Positions 37,341 through 50,243 of a stretch of 64,000 nt of DNA are shown here, in pieces; position 1 is the first letter of the stretch, and each line of letters begins with the position of its first letter. The notes below the pieces were generated by a model. The model had not been told where the DNA came from, did no database searches, and saw nothing but the letters and a program-made list of their open reading frames with translations. The stretch lies in NCBI GenBank assembly GCA_026545765.1, contig JAIFAC010000134.1, forward strand, positions 62,001 to 126,000. The letters are read 5' to 3'. Source of the stretch: Plantago major (Eukaryota; Streptophyta; Magnoliopsida; Lamiales; Plantaginaceae). A program made the position numbers and the translations under genes.

Positions 37341-38394
37341 TTACAATCATCCATGTTATTAATCAATAAAATTTAACTCACAATAATATTAATTAACAAA
37401 ACATGTAAAATTGTTGGGTTAATAACACAAAACCTATTTGAATTATCAAAAGTAGTATCAAATCCCTCAATAATCAAAACTGCTATAACCAACCCCCCTG
37501 TAAATAAGTTGCTCGACACACTGCTATCCCAAATAACAGAGGATGGCATCTACTGCTATGTTTTAGGCTGATCTTGTGATTTGGCGTTTCTTGATTCAGA
37601 AAACTTCAACGCCTTCAATTAAAGTAATTAATAATGCAATGCAAGTATGAATAATGGCTTCACTTAATTTTGTTCACTTCTTTTTCTCTTCCTCATTCGT
37701 ATTTTCATAATTTATTCATCAATCAATTAGGTTAAAGTATTTTAGGTGTACAAATATGAAAATTGAATTTGCTCATGGACTTTGTAACTTTAATTGTTTT
37801 AACGATATATAAATCAAGTTTTAATAGCTTTGTTATTTTAAAGTGTAAACAATATTTTCTAATAAATTCAGTTGTTTTAATAAGTTAGTCGCCTAAATGT
37901 GTTCAGTTTTGTAAAAACAAATAAAATTCACCACATGTAATTAAAACCTTTATTTAATGCTTGTTTTATTACTTAAAATAAACAACTTATTAACTGATTT
38001 AATTAGTACTGCTAAAATTAACAATCAAAAGTAAAAAAAAATGGATAAACAAATTTAACTTTCATAATCCAACAAAATTGATTGATGAAAAAATTATGAA
38101 GAGAAGAATAAGGAGTAAAAAAAAATTAAAAAAAAATTAATGATGCCATTGTTAATCCTTGCACCAATTTAATGGAGGAAACCCACTTAAATCAAGAAAT
38201 GATGGGTTACATTTAACATAAATTGGGGATTTTGATTTTTGGTAGGAGGAAAGGCCAAATCTTAAGACCAACCTCAAGAGTAGCGCGTGAATGGCAACTT
38301 CTGTTATTTTGAACGGGGAGTTTCGCTAATTCATTTAATAATTGAGGGATTTTATGCAGTTTGGTAATTTTAGGGTTTGGTGCATTTTTTTTTT
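37341..38394. other. Intergenic AT-rich DNA
   Basis: Low-complexity, A/T-rich sequence with no gene or repeat structure I can support. Confidence 0.5.
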
Positions 38395-38870
38395 TAAACA
38401 AAGATGGCTTTTATTCCAATTTGTCAAATGAGTACTCATCCCAATACAAACTCAAACAACACATAACAAATAAACATAAAAGCCTAACTGGTAGTTTAAG
38501 CTACAGTAATCATCAAACGTCATACACAAAGGAACTAGCCGAGGTGTCCTAACGACAAATAGTGTTTTGCACTACCCTACGTAAGATCCGCTCCGCTGCA
38601 TATACTCTCTAGAATTCGAAAATACTTACGCCTCTTCTTCAAACACATTACGTAATCAAATGCTTTAAGTATACGTGGACTGGCACACTTCCCTTTAGTT
38701 CCAGAACAGAGTTGAGAAATACTAGCAGTCCAATCACCAGAAATTCTAGGCACTCCAAACCAGCAAAGTGAAGAGATTTTGGGGGGGGGAGGGGGGAGTT
38801 TGGTGCTCTCCTTTTTTTTTATAACTCACGAGTTTTATGCACTTAACCCAAAAATTGCTTAATCATATTG
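38395..38870. other. Unidentified sequence, possibly decayed minus-strand coding DNA
   Basis: Less AT-rich than its flanks. On the minus strand a short stretch (about 38600-38780) reads like protein with paired Lys/Arg residues but matches no family I recognise. A G-run (GGGGGGGGGAGGGGGG) lies near 38780-38800. Confidence 0.25.
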
Positions 38871-39281
38871 AGCTTTGATACCACTGTAGGATCTAAACAC
38901 CAATAATATCATATAATTTAATTAGCCCTTTGAACTTCAATTTTTGGATCAATCATCTCCCGAGTAAATTCCAAAAAATATACTTTATGATGTATCATGT
39001 ACATACATGACACATAATATTGAGACCAACTAATTTGTATATTTTATGTTGTACCATATACATAAATGGTACTAAACACTGTTACTGTCCAATTTGTGTC
39101 CATTAAATTGGCACTACGTTCAATTTGTATACTCTAACAATTTGTGCACCTAATTTGCACGTAAAATACAAACTTCAGCAATCCAACTTCGATAACGATC
39201 ATCACCATAATCAATCTGTGAATTGTATAATAAAAAGTTCAAATAAAAAAGGAAAATATAAAATTCCACTCAAGACGGTCG
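38871..39281 (-). mobile_element. Copia LTR edge with primer-binding site (relic)
   Basis: At 38871-38883 the minus strand reads TGGTATCAAAGCT, a good tRNA-Met primer site. It lies one base inside a sequence beginning TGTAGGATCTAAACACC at 38885, which would be the end of an LTR. No coding remnants or second LTR were found. The MULE appears to start within or next to this DNA. Confidence 0.4.
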
Positions 39282-39760
39282 ATTGTTAAAACGAAGACCA
39301 ATTCGCTAAACGCAAAGACCAATTATTTGAGTACTTGTCCAAAATGCCCATAACTTAAAAAATCGATAACATTAACGTAAAATCGTAATAACTCGCTTAC
39401 CAACACAATAACATTAACACGCGATTCATCACGAATTACAACAATTGAAAACATCAAATTTTGAACAAACTTTACTTATTGAAAATAATTATAAATTTAT
39501 CAAAATAAATTAAAATAAATAAAATTTAAAAAAAGGTTTGATCTGGGCCGCAAAATCTGATCCCGGTGAATTGGGTTTTAGACCGCCGCTTCACTAAATT
39601 TCAATGGCCGGTGTAACCCGACCATTTAACAACCCGCCATTTAGTGACCCGCCGATTCACTGCCTTTTTTTTTTAATTTTTTTTAAATGATTTGCAAGTT
39701 TTTTGTAGTTTTGTAAATTTTTCATATTTATTTGAATTACGTAACATGGAAATCTAATAC
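39282..39760 (+). repeat. Left terminal inverted repeat of the MULE
   Basis: It matches the reverse complement of 51840-52243: ACCAATTATTTG near the end, AAAATGCCC, ATTAACGTAAAATCGTAATA, AATTATAAATTTATCAAAAT, GGCCGG-type text around 39540-39650, and ATTTGAATTACG at the inner side. Similarity is high with small gaps. Confidence 0.88.
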
Positions 39761-39839
39761 AACATACATTGAAAACATAAACTAAAAGATTACAACTTGA
39801 ACGAACGAAACTAACTTGAATCGAAAATATTACATGTCA

Positions 39840-42080
39840 TGACTAGGTAATGATGGAATAACATCTTTAAAGTGTTCACAAATTTCATCGAGAATGTCGA
39901 ATACGCCATTTTAGCTCATACAACGCTCGTTTCGCTCGTTGATGCGTGCAAGTTACACGAGCCATCAGATCCTCTAAAATATAAAAACGACCCATAATAA
40001 GAATTGAGAGATGAAATGCTAACGCTGTGAATGTATATGTATTGAATGTTTAGGAACCATACCATACCAGTAGGATTCATGTCGGATGGTCGGTAATGTT
40101 CTCTTCAGTAAAGGTTTGTTGGCGTGTCACTTGCTATCGTCCTTGCGTGAAACCATTTGTTGTAGTTTGGAAAACTTTCATATCCGTAATGCACTCGTGA
40201 GTGCTTGATTTTGAAATTACATCGAACGCTTGAAAGTTCTCAAGGTCTTCGAGAAAGGATATGAACATTTGTAGAATGCCGTTGTGGTGTTTCGAGACAA
40301 CTATTGGTTGTATGAGTGGTTGTGAATTAGTTCAGATATCGAATCAAGATAACACGGTCCGCATGTAAGCCTCTGAATCTTTAAACAATGAATAATTCCT
40401 CTAAATTGAGAAATGGGGACTACTTCCCTCTGCACGTCCGAATGGTGTCCACATAACCTATTACATAAGAGGTAAGTATGTTAAATAATTTTAACATAGT
40501 TTCAATCATAATGAAGACAAGCGTGACAAATGTGATGACATACTTCATTCAAGCAATATTGTCTCAAGGCACTTCAGATGCAAGATGTAGAGCATCTTGA
40601 TCTTCGTGGACGGTTCCCAAGTTCCATGATTCAAAAGAAGGAAAGTGCTTGTAGATCCACATCCAAATCATATAAAGACTTCAAAAATGTGTATTCTTTT
40701 CAAGTTATGATAAAATGTAAAAATTATATAGAGCTAGCAAACTCGCACAAGTGAGAGACATCCATCTATTTGATTGCAATAATACGTGATGCAATTCCCA
40801 ATCGTCTATACTGATTGCAAAGTCTGACTCCCATGCGTATATTTGAACCTCTTCCGCTTGATTTAGGGAACTAGAAATCCGATTGGTACTGTACTACTCT
40901 TGTCGACAAACAACGATGTGCCTAACAACCACAAAGTACATGACAAGATGTGAATGGGTGGTAGAGTTTGTGCTTTTAAAGCATCCTCAATGTGCTACGC
41001 TTGAACCCAAAGACTTTTGTAGTTGGCCCTCACCAATGCATCATTCATTTGCATATGAGTTGACAATAAGTGCGATTTGTTCTTTGTGAGTCACCACCTT
41101 CACCGCATACGACCTGCAGAATTCTAATAGAAATGGACATCATGCGAGTTATAGTCATCTCACGAATGGCAAGTGAAAGTTATTAGTTTCAGATGCCACC
41201 GCTCAACAAATGCACTAATCAAAGGCATGTTGATCTTCGTTGCATAATGGTGGGCAAGTGTGAGAGAAGGTCATTGTTGTGACAACATTGTTGACATTGT
41301 CGCTCAAATAATCTTTGAACTTGGTCAATTTTTGTGTTGATGAAACCCCTAGAATATTGCGATCCTCGCGACATTTTAAAGTAAACAATAAATAAGAATG
41401 AGTTAACTATAGTGAATATGAATCGTCGGATTTTAAAGATCAGGAATGGAATGGCTTACATTTCCAATCCATATGGAGTGAGCAATGTGGCCTAGAAATC
41501 CTTTGAGTACCTCCGGATCTGACGGGCCTCCATCAACAACATGTGTTAGCTCTTCACAGGGTTGATTGGTGGATCATTACGACTTCCTCTCCATGTTGGT
41601 CGCCGTAAGCATAGGAACAATTGGTGTCGTTAAATGTGTCGATGCCTGGTACGGCAATTGGTGTGCCGACATTTATATTTATATTTAGACGATTTAATTG
41701 GTCGGGGTGACTCGTTACCCCCTGCTCATTCATTTCATGTTCAAGTCGCCTTGTTTGGTTGTCAATGGTCGGGGTGACTCGGTTGAGTCCTTATTAAGTT
41801 CTCAACAGATCCGAATCGCAAATCGATCGCCATGCGATACGACCTTCGAGCTCTTCTTTGAAGCGACCAGCCCTCTTTCCTTCCATCAATCTCTTTCAAT
41901 CGTCCGAATATTTGTCACCGACAAATGTGGGATATCGGGCGCTTTTTTGATGGACCATCGATCTTTGGATGAACCGCCTTAGTGAAGTGTCAAACAATCA
42001 AATAAGAATGATCGGTGTTAGAATTTGACGAAACATGAACAATCAAATATCTTAATACAATTTATTAATGTTTTATCATA
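39840..42080 (-). pseudogene. Plant mobile domain (PMD) gene carried by the MULE, broken
   Basis: Read leftward, the minus strand gives typical plant mobile domain (aminotransferase-like, PF10536) pieces in order. VDGGPSDPEVLKGFLGHIAH lies near 41500-41560, FVERWHLKL and EMTIT near 41130-41230, a GTSLFVDKSS-like stretch near 40890-40930, and WIYKHFPSFE near 40630-40680. The charged tail at 39850-39960 ends with an ERAKRALYELKWR-like run. PMD proteins (MAIN/MAIL family) act in gene and transposon silencing, and PMD genes have been found within plant MULEs and gypsy elements. The gene diverges from the transposase, with about 0.8 kb between them. No open frame is longer than about 100 residues, so it is a pseudogene as read, with several frame changes and stops. 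Confidence 0.75.
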
Positions 42081-42860
42081 TATTTACCTTCCAGATTCTC
42101 GCCATTTAGATGCTTAAGAATTTGGTGGTTAAGTGAAGAAGAATAATATGTTTAAGTGAAGAAGAAAGAAGAGAATGGTGTGGTGCAAATTTGTTGACAA
42201 GGTGTAGAGTATTTATAGGAAAATGACCCGACCGACCCGATCCGATCCGACCCGTATCCAAGGGTCAAATCACCCTTGGATACTCTTCCAAGGGTCACTT
42301 GACCCTTGGGACAAAGCATGCTTTGTCCTTTGCAAGGACAAAGCATGTCTTTAAGGACAAAGCAAGATTTAAGGACAAAGATGTATGAATTGTCCCGGGA
42401 CAATTCATGTATCCAATTGTTCTGGCTTTGTCCGTTTTAATGAAAAATATATCCCATTTTTTCGATTCACGGTATGTTTCTAGTAACACAACACTAACAC
42501 AATCAACTGAGGTACATTTTCAATTCATTCATTTTCTCTATAAAACGGTCCCTACCTAATCATATTCAATTCATTCACCCTTCTTTTCTCTAACAAATGG
42601 TCCCGCACTAATCATATTCTAAACACTTGAAACCCAAACACTAATCATATTCTAAACACTTAAAAACACAATGAGTCACGCCTGATTCATATATTTCATC
42701 CGATTTGAACCTAATTCCCGATTCAGAAGTTCATTTTTTCAAAATAATCGACTTTTGTTACTCGTGAAGTCAGTAAACTTGGGTGCGAGATATTGGTGTC
42801 CAAAACAATATATTTTTGATCTCACATTCAAAGCAAGACACGCTATACATGGGTTGTGAG
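42081..42860. promoter_or_regulatory. Intergenic region between divergent MULE genes
   Basis: About 0.8 kb between the PMD gene (leftward) and MURA (rightward), probably holding both promoters. It contains clustered AAGGACAAAGCA and CCAAGGGTCA direct and inverted repeats at 42255-42380 and GACCCGA repeats at 42225-42255. The short inverted repeats are not explained by either gene. Confidence 0.45.
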
Positions 42861-43633
42861 CGAGGTGGTGAATCTGAAACACGGCTTCAACCGATCCGAG
42901 TAAAATCCAAGTTCACTGGTCAAAGAAAGTCAGTGTCCATTTGAGGTTAAGGCACGAGAGGTATCCAGGTGTGAGTGTTTCTCGAGAGGCCACGAAACAC
43001 AATCATGCACTTGGAAATTTCCCCCATGGGCACACGTCTGCCACCAAGCTCACTGGCGAAAAGTACGACCGGGTGATTGAGATGTTGAAGTGCGGAATGG
43101 CACCTAGACAAATTCTCGATCAACTTAAACAGGATTTTCCGGGCACATGTACTAAGCTACGACAAATATACAATGCTGACCAGAAATATCAACGTTTGGA
43201 GATGGGATCCCTAGCCCCAATGGTGTATTTCGAGGAACTCTTGAGAAGAAACCATTACATATATACACATTCAGAAGTGGAGGGTACCAACATATTGGAG
43301 GGAATTTTCTTATCTCATCCAAATACAAGGGAGCTGATCCGTTTGTTCCAAGTTCGTGGATCGATGCAACGTACAAGACGAATTTGTACGACATGCCTTT
43401 GGTGGAACTCATTGGCGTCTTACCTATTGGGCAAAACTATCACATAGCCTTCATTTTCCTATCAACGAAAGGACTTCAAGTTACGTTTGGGGGCTTAAAC
43501 AATTACGGGTGTTGTTTGCTGAATGTGGTGTATCACCGGGGGTATTTGTTACCGACAGAGAGTTAGCGGAAATGAATGCGATTAAACTTGTCTTTCCAGA
43601 AGCAGCACACCTACTGTGTCGGAGACACATCTC

Positions 43634-44522
43634 TGTAAGAACTTAAGATCCCGGATTGGTACTTGAAACAAGATCAATAGACAATGTTGCCAACAATGTT
43701 GTTCAACATTGTCTTCAACATAGCAAACAGATGGCAGCGGATGAATAAGAATGAAACTTCTATTACCAAGCCAATATATAGAAATATATATTGGCAAATT
43801 TTAGGCAAAATATCTAGCGATGAAAAGTAGATCTAATCAACTAGGTTTAATACAATCACAAACGATTGATTAAACAACCAAAACTAGCCCTAGAAGAACC
43901 AACAGTAAAAGCTATTCTAGGTCGATGTTTGAAAGAGTTATTCCAACAATGAATACTCTTAGACAAACTCTAAAGCTAGCGTAAAACAAGAAGCCTAAAC
44001 TCTTTTAATAAAAACTCGATTGATCATCAAGAAAGGCTCAATGATTGCTCTACGAATCCTTGTATATATACTTGAGATATCGATGACTCCCATCCAAGTC
44101 GAAAGGCAATAGGATCTCAAAGAAAGGCAAATTTCCATGTTCTTGTTTTCTTAATAATCACTAGAAGGAAATTCCCATATTAGTGTCTTCAACAATATAT
44201 TTCCTTCTTGCTTTCTTCAACAATATTCTTGAAAGATTCTCTCTTTAGATTGCATTCCTTATGTCCAAAGCAACTCAAACTCTTTCCTTATTCTGCAGAA
44301 TTGAATTGATTGCTTCCAGTCCAAATCATCAATCCAATCGGCCTGCTTGTTTCTATGTTGTCTGCTGTTGTCCGTAATGTTGTTCCAACATTGTATCGGC
44401 ACTATTTCGCAATGTTGCACAACATTGAAATCCTGCAGTTCACAAACAACAACAACAAACACAAACATTGAACTGAATCATGAAAGATAAGATTAACTAA
44501 TCAAGTGCAACTTGCATTTTCA
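43634..44522 (-). repeat. 3' LTR of copia-2
   Basis: 889 bp, TGTAAGAACT...TGCATTTTCA on the plus strand, matching 49356-50243. The polypurine tract AGATTAAGGGGGAGAT (minus strand) follows at 44523-44538. Confidence 0.95.
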
Positions 44523-47160
44523 ATCTCCCCCTTAATCTTAGTCTTTCATCACGCAATAGCATTCCTTTGGGCTCATTGATTCCTTTTGATCCCATAAGCA
44601 TGTTTGAGCCCAACTTGATATATCCTACAAAATATTCATAGAAAAACAACTACAAACATTGAAACGGTTTTACTTGTGAAGAAAGGTTGAATTACTAAAC
44701 AAAGTGCACTAAATCGCACTTTCAATCTCCCCCTTAATTCTGATCTTTCTTCACACAACCTAAAACCAGTTTGTTAGTTAAATCGAACAAGTAGTATTTA
44801 AACAAGTCAAGAGGAATCCTTTGTTGGGAACTGAAAGATAAAGTGCAATCGATCAATGCTGATGGACAATGTCGAGTCAACAGTAACTCAACATTGTCAA
44901 ATATGCACTTTCAAACTCCCTCTTATGTCTTTGTCTACTCATCTCCTTTGAACTCATCATGGGCATCATATCATACTTCTTTTGACAATTCCTGCACTCA
45001 GTGGTTAGTGAATAAAGACAAACTTGCGTAGAATCGCAGTATAAGTGCAGTAAACAAAGTCGTCTGCAATGTTGACACAACATTGCGAACACCGCACTAT
45101 TCAATCTCCCCCTTTGTCTTTCTTCACAAAAACACACTCAACAAACTTGTTAGACACAAACAAATATAGTATGAAACTACGTAACTCCCCCTCAACATTA
45201 GACGAGAGCAATATAACAAAATAAAGTATGTTAGCTTTTTGTTCAATCTCTTCTCTTCTCCTTTTTTGAGAAGAAAGATATCTCTCAGTTATTCAACCAA
45301 GTTCACGTATGAGACAAGAAGACATGCAATGAGTTGTGGACTAGGACTGCAATAAGAACTGCAATGTTGGAGAATGATGTTGAAAACATTGAGTTCAACA
45401 TCGCGACCAAGGTGATAGCAAGCGAGGAAGAGAATTTGGATGGTACCGGAGGGCGAATCGTGAATAGAGGTTCGATTAGTCAAGAGCGGTGTTAGGATAA
45501 GAGTGGATGGTCATGATGGGTGTTGTTGGGTTTGCCTTAAAAGATCCGCAAATATATGTCAATGCTACGAGCTGGCACAATGTTAATAAAAGATTAAAGT
45601 TAAAGTAAAGCTTATCCGTCAAGTCATAGTAATTAGATAAATAGATAAACCCTAGGAGGTTGACACTAAAATCTTGATCTTAAATAATGACTTGAAATGC
45701 AAGAACAGAAAGCAAAACCCCAAACCCCAATGAAACACCTTAGACCCAAACACCTCGGACCTACTCCCCTCAAACCCAAAAACACATGTAAAGGTCGATA
45801 GAGAAGCACATATAAAAAGAGCAAATATAAGTCGAAGTACTCCAAGGACTGTAATGTTGACCGTGATGTGGCTCAACATTGATGACAACATTGGGAAATC
45901 GCACCATTCTTAATGTAAGTCACCAGAAACCAAGTCTCAAGATGTGCGATTCGATTAACACCAATCGCCGATCAGCAGTAAAAACAGAAGAGAAAGGAAT
46001 ACCAAAGAAACACACCCAACATTGCCTCAAAAATAAATTGAACAATTAACATAAGTGTGAGTGGGGTGACCATGAGATCGTGAACCATGTTAAATAATTC
46101 GAACACGATGAATCCGCCTCCAAAGCCGGGGTATGTGAGTTAGGCAAACACACGTCTCATGGCATCAAGATCACTCATTTGACCACATTGGTTGAATTGG
46201 TACTCAAAGGAACCGCTGACATTACGAGAATCGGCACTTTTGTGTGTCGGTTTCAGTCAGGCCATCAACCTCACGACATATGACACATTGGCGTCGATAT
46301 TCGATAGTACGATTTGAAACACCTTGTCGATCCTCGGCGGAAACACTTAGCCCTTTTATCATAATTCATTAGATTTATTAAGCATAAAGGACGGAGGCAA
46401 CATCAAGAGTGAGTCAAGGTACGAGTAAAAAAGCCAAAAGCTAAAAAGTGGGTTGTACATAAAGCAAACACAGAGACTCGATCCTTTCAACCTTGGTTTC
46501 AAATAGCCTTTCAAACCCTAAGCATCACCATCAGAAGATACAAAGTAGGAACAACCATAGACCAAAGATAGAGCACGTAAAGCACATAGATACACACAAA
46601 AAAAATTAAAAAAATCAAAAGGCAACAAAAAACACATCACTTTTTGCAGCCAGTGTTGACTGTGATGTTGAGTCAACACTGGTTTCAACATCGAAGATCA
46701 CAAAGCGTAAATCAAGAGATCTCCTAAGACTGAAGAATCTCTCACAATCTAATGGTTTGGTAAAAATATGAAAATCTAAGAATGGAAGAAGCTGAAACCA
46801 TTGATTCTTATTTTGAAAAGCTTTTGACTTTGTCTAATGATGTTCAACTTCTTGGTGCGATTTAGTGCACTTTGTTTAGTAATTCAACCTTTCGTCACAA
46901 GTAAAACCGCTTCAATGTCTCTGTTGTTTTTTCTATGAATATTTTGTAGGATATATCAAGTTGAGCTCAAACATGCTTATTGAATCAAAAGGAATCAATG
47001 AGCCCAAAGGAATGCTATGCTTGATGCTAAGATTAAGGGGAGATTGAGTTGCACTTGATTAGTTAATCTTATCTTTCATGATTCTTCAATGTTTGTATGT
47101 TGTTTTCAATATTGTGGATAAAGAAATCTTGCAATATATCTTGGTTCCCGCATAGACTAA
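44523..47160 (-). other. copia-2: non-coding region between pol and 3' LTR
   Basis: It holds no recognisable domain. The 45640-46700 part matches 5300-6250 of copia-1. It has at least five AATGTTG/CAACATT hairpin motifs. A second copy of the polypurine-like TTTCAATCTCCCCCTTAATT stretch lies at 44720-44740, and a third similar one near 45100. Confidence 0.7.
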
Positions 47161-47169
47161 TATGTGTAC

Positions 47170-47760
47170 GATGACTACTTGCGATTGACCATATCCTTAA
47201 GAAAATTATGCCTAATGTCTATGTTTTGTATGCGTGAGGGCAAAATAGGCTTCTTAAAATTATTTATGGCACTAAGGTCATCACAGAACATCAACAAGGT
47301 ATCACATTGTCGACCAAAGTCATGCAAATATTTTTTCACCCATATCAATTGAGTAACACAACTCCCAGATGTTACATGTTCGCATTCAACATATGAGAGT
47401 GACACATTGTTCGCTTTCTTGAAATACCATGACATTAAATTAGAATCAAGATAAAATCAACCTCCACTAGTGTATTTTCTATCATCTAGAACACCAAATT
47501 GATCGTAATCACTAAATCCCACTAGATTAGTGTTTGTATCACATGCATACCATAATCTAAGATTAACAGCTCTTGATATATATATGAAAATCTTTTAAGA
47601 ACAATCGTGTGGGATTTTAGGTTGACCGATACTGGCACAAACACACACATAAAACATAATGTGAGGTATCAGGTTGATAGATGTAGAAGGTCATGAGTCA
47701 TTGTTCAGATAATGTTAGGTCAACATCATCTCCAACATCGATTCTCATTGAGCATAAGAC
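47170..47760 (-). pseudogene. copia-2 RNase H remnant
   Basis: It aligns with the copia-1 RNase H region at 6345-6840 (shared Ile/Tyr-rich stretches, and SD.D at about 47500). It is more decayed than in copia-1. The rest of pol is missing between here and gag. Confidence 0.7.
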
Positions 47761-48299
47761 CATTAGCCATAAGAGTCCGGGTTCACCTATCATGCTCATC
47801 TCATGGGTACCGCTGATGGAATTTCACCGTGATGTTGAGCTCAATGTCAGGTCATCATTGTCACAAGATTGACAATTTCTCCTTGTACACCATTGGAGTT
47901 CCTGGTTTAGACACCTTTTCGTTCGATGACGCTTTCTCAGAGTAGTGTCTTTAACCTGCTCAAGACTGCAACAACTTGTTTGTTCTCGGGTACAAAGGCC
48001 TTTCCGGATAGAGACATCAAGAGACAGCTTTGAAAAGACAATGTTGATGTCAATGTTGACTCAACATTGTTTTCATTCATCATTTTAGCTCTTCCAAGTG
48101 ATAATCTGCAGATAGATCAATCGAACCATGTAGACACAAAACATTAGTAGAAACCGATTCCTCGTGGTTAGTCCAAAAGTGTTTCACAGCTTGAGAATCA
48201 TCATAGTCGAAAAGACTTCTTTGTCAATGTTGGACCATCAATGTTGGACCAACATTGTTTCTCAACATTGTTAATAATGAGATAGGGCTTTCGCATGAA

Positions 48300-49349
48300 C
48301 TATCGGATCATCAACTTCCTGCTCATTATCCGAAACATCGAGACAAGCAAGCATAGTCTTTTCTCCTTTCAAGAGTGTTAGCACATTCATTCGATAATGC
48401 CCCATCCTCGACATTCAAAACATCTAACTTTACTAAGTTTACTAAGCCTAGCTGAGTTAGACACACCGCTTTTCTTTTGAAATTTCTAGTTCCTTTTGAG
48501 TTGCTAGAAGAGCCTCTATTAGAATTCTTCCTAATCTAAGTTTCTCAATTTTCCTAACTAAGTCATTGTAGGCTTCTTCACCATGTCTTAATCATCACCT
48601 CGCTTTCAAGCTCAAGAATCTCAACTTTAGATTTAGAGTGAAGGGACATACTAGGATTTTGTACCTTTTCTTTCGCTATCAATTATCTCAAAATTTTTCA
48701 AATTGTTCATCAAGGTATGAAAATCCATAGTAGCCAGATTGTGAGTGTCTTCCAAAATAGTAACTTTAGTGTCAAATTTTGAAGAGAGAGAACGATGGCT
48801 TTAGAAATCAGTTACTTGTTGGAAATAGCATCACCAAGAAGTTGAACATCATTAGACAAAGTCAAAAGCTTTTCAAAATAAGAATCAATGGTTTCAGCTT
48901 CTTCCATTCTTAGATTTTCAAATTTTGACCAAAGCATTTGAAGTTTAGTTTGTTTGACACTATTATCACCTTCACAATGATTCTGAAGTAAGTTCCAAGC
49001 TTGTTTAGAATGAGTGCAATTTGAATGATTTTAAACATATGAGCATCAACATGTCCAAAATGGCATTTAAAGCTTTTTCATTGTAAGAGCTTAAAAGAAA
49101 GTCACCGCAGTGAAGCGTTCTTCGTATGGGAACAATATCTCCATCAAGATCGTCCTTCCAAAGCTGCATAAATCCTTCTAAAACAGATCTCCAAGCTCGA
49201 CATTCAATGGACTTGATGTATGTCCTCATCCTGATTTTCCAGTAGTGGTAGTTCGATCCATCAAGCATAGGTGGCCTGTAGACACTTGAGTTTGCAACTT
49301 CCATTGTAGTAGTACTAAATCCAGACACCAAAGAGTTGGTGGTCCTCAT
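48300..49349 (-). pseudogene. copia-2 gag remnant
   Basis: The minus strand at 49005-49349 reads YRPPMLDGSNYHYWKIRMR and YIKSIECRAWRSVLEGF, the copia gag N-terminus. Helical gag and a zinc-knuckle-like end continue to about 48300. The primer site (TGGCATGAGGACC, minus strand) is at 49341-49354. It is broken. Confidence 0.9.
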
Positions 49350-49355
49350 GCCACT

Positions 49356-50243
49356 TGTAAGAACTTAAGATCCCGGATTGGTACTTGAAACAAGATCAAT
49401 AGACAATGTTGCCAACAATGTTGTTCAACATTGTCTTCAACATAGCAAACAGATGGCAGCGGATGAATAAGAATGAAACTTCTATTACCAAGCCAATATA
49501 TAGAAATATATATTGGCAGCGCCTTAGGCAAAATATCTACTGACAGGAAAAGTAGATCTAATCAACTAGGTTTAATACAATCACAAACGATTGATTAAAC
49601 AACCAAAACTAGCCCTAGAAGAACCAACAGTAAAAGCTATTCTAGGTCGATGTTTGAAAGAGTTATTCCAACAATGAATACTCTTAGACAAACTCTAAAG
49701 CTAGCAGAAAACAAGAAGCCTAAACTCTTTTAATAAAAACTGATTGATCATCAAGAAAGGCTCAATGATTGCTCGGTCAATCCTTGTATATATACTTGAG
49801 ATATCGGCCCCATCCAAGTCGAAAGGCAATAGGATCTCAAAGAAAGGCAAATTTCCATGTTCTTGTTTTCTTCAATAATCATCTAGAAGGAAATTCTATA
49901 TTAGTGTCTTCAACAATATATTTCCTTCTTGCTTTCTTCAACAATATTCTTGAAAGATTCTCTCTTTAGATTGCATTCCTTATGTCCAAAGCAACTCAAA
50001 CTCTTTTCTTATTCCTGCAGAAATTCGAATTGATTGCTTCCAGTCCAAATCATCAATCCAATCGGCCTGCTTGTTTCTATGTTGTTCCATTGTTGTCCGT
50101 AATGTTGTTCCAACATTGTATCGGCACTATTTCGCAATGTTGCACAACATTGAAATCCTGCTCACAAACAACAACAACAAACACAAACATCGAATCAATC
50201 ATGAAAGATAAGATTAACTAATCAAGTGCAACTTGCATTTTCA
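49356..50243 (-). repeat. 5' LTR of copia-2
   Basis: 888 bp copy of 43634-44522. The remaining differences cluster in short patches at CAG/CTG sites. The target duplication ATCTC follows. Confidence 0.95.

Larger units (their letters stand above)
43634..50243 (-). mobile_element. Ty1/copia retrotransposon copia-2, same family as copia-1
   Basis: Two 0.89-kb LTRs with TG/CA ends, flanked by the duplication ATCTC (43629-43633 and 50244-50248), lie inside the MULE transposase gene. The LTRs are much more alike than those of copia-1, so the insertion looks young. Gag (48300-49349) and only the RNase H end of pol (about 47170-47760) remain. Integrase and most reverse transcriptase are absent, so it is an internally deleted, 6.6-kb member of the family. 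It is broken at many points. Confidence 0.95.

Noticed and set aside
41698-41982. Plus-strand open frame of 94 residues
   Set aside because: The opposite strand carries the PMD-gene upstream part, and this frame resembles nothing.
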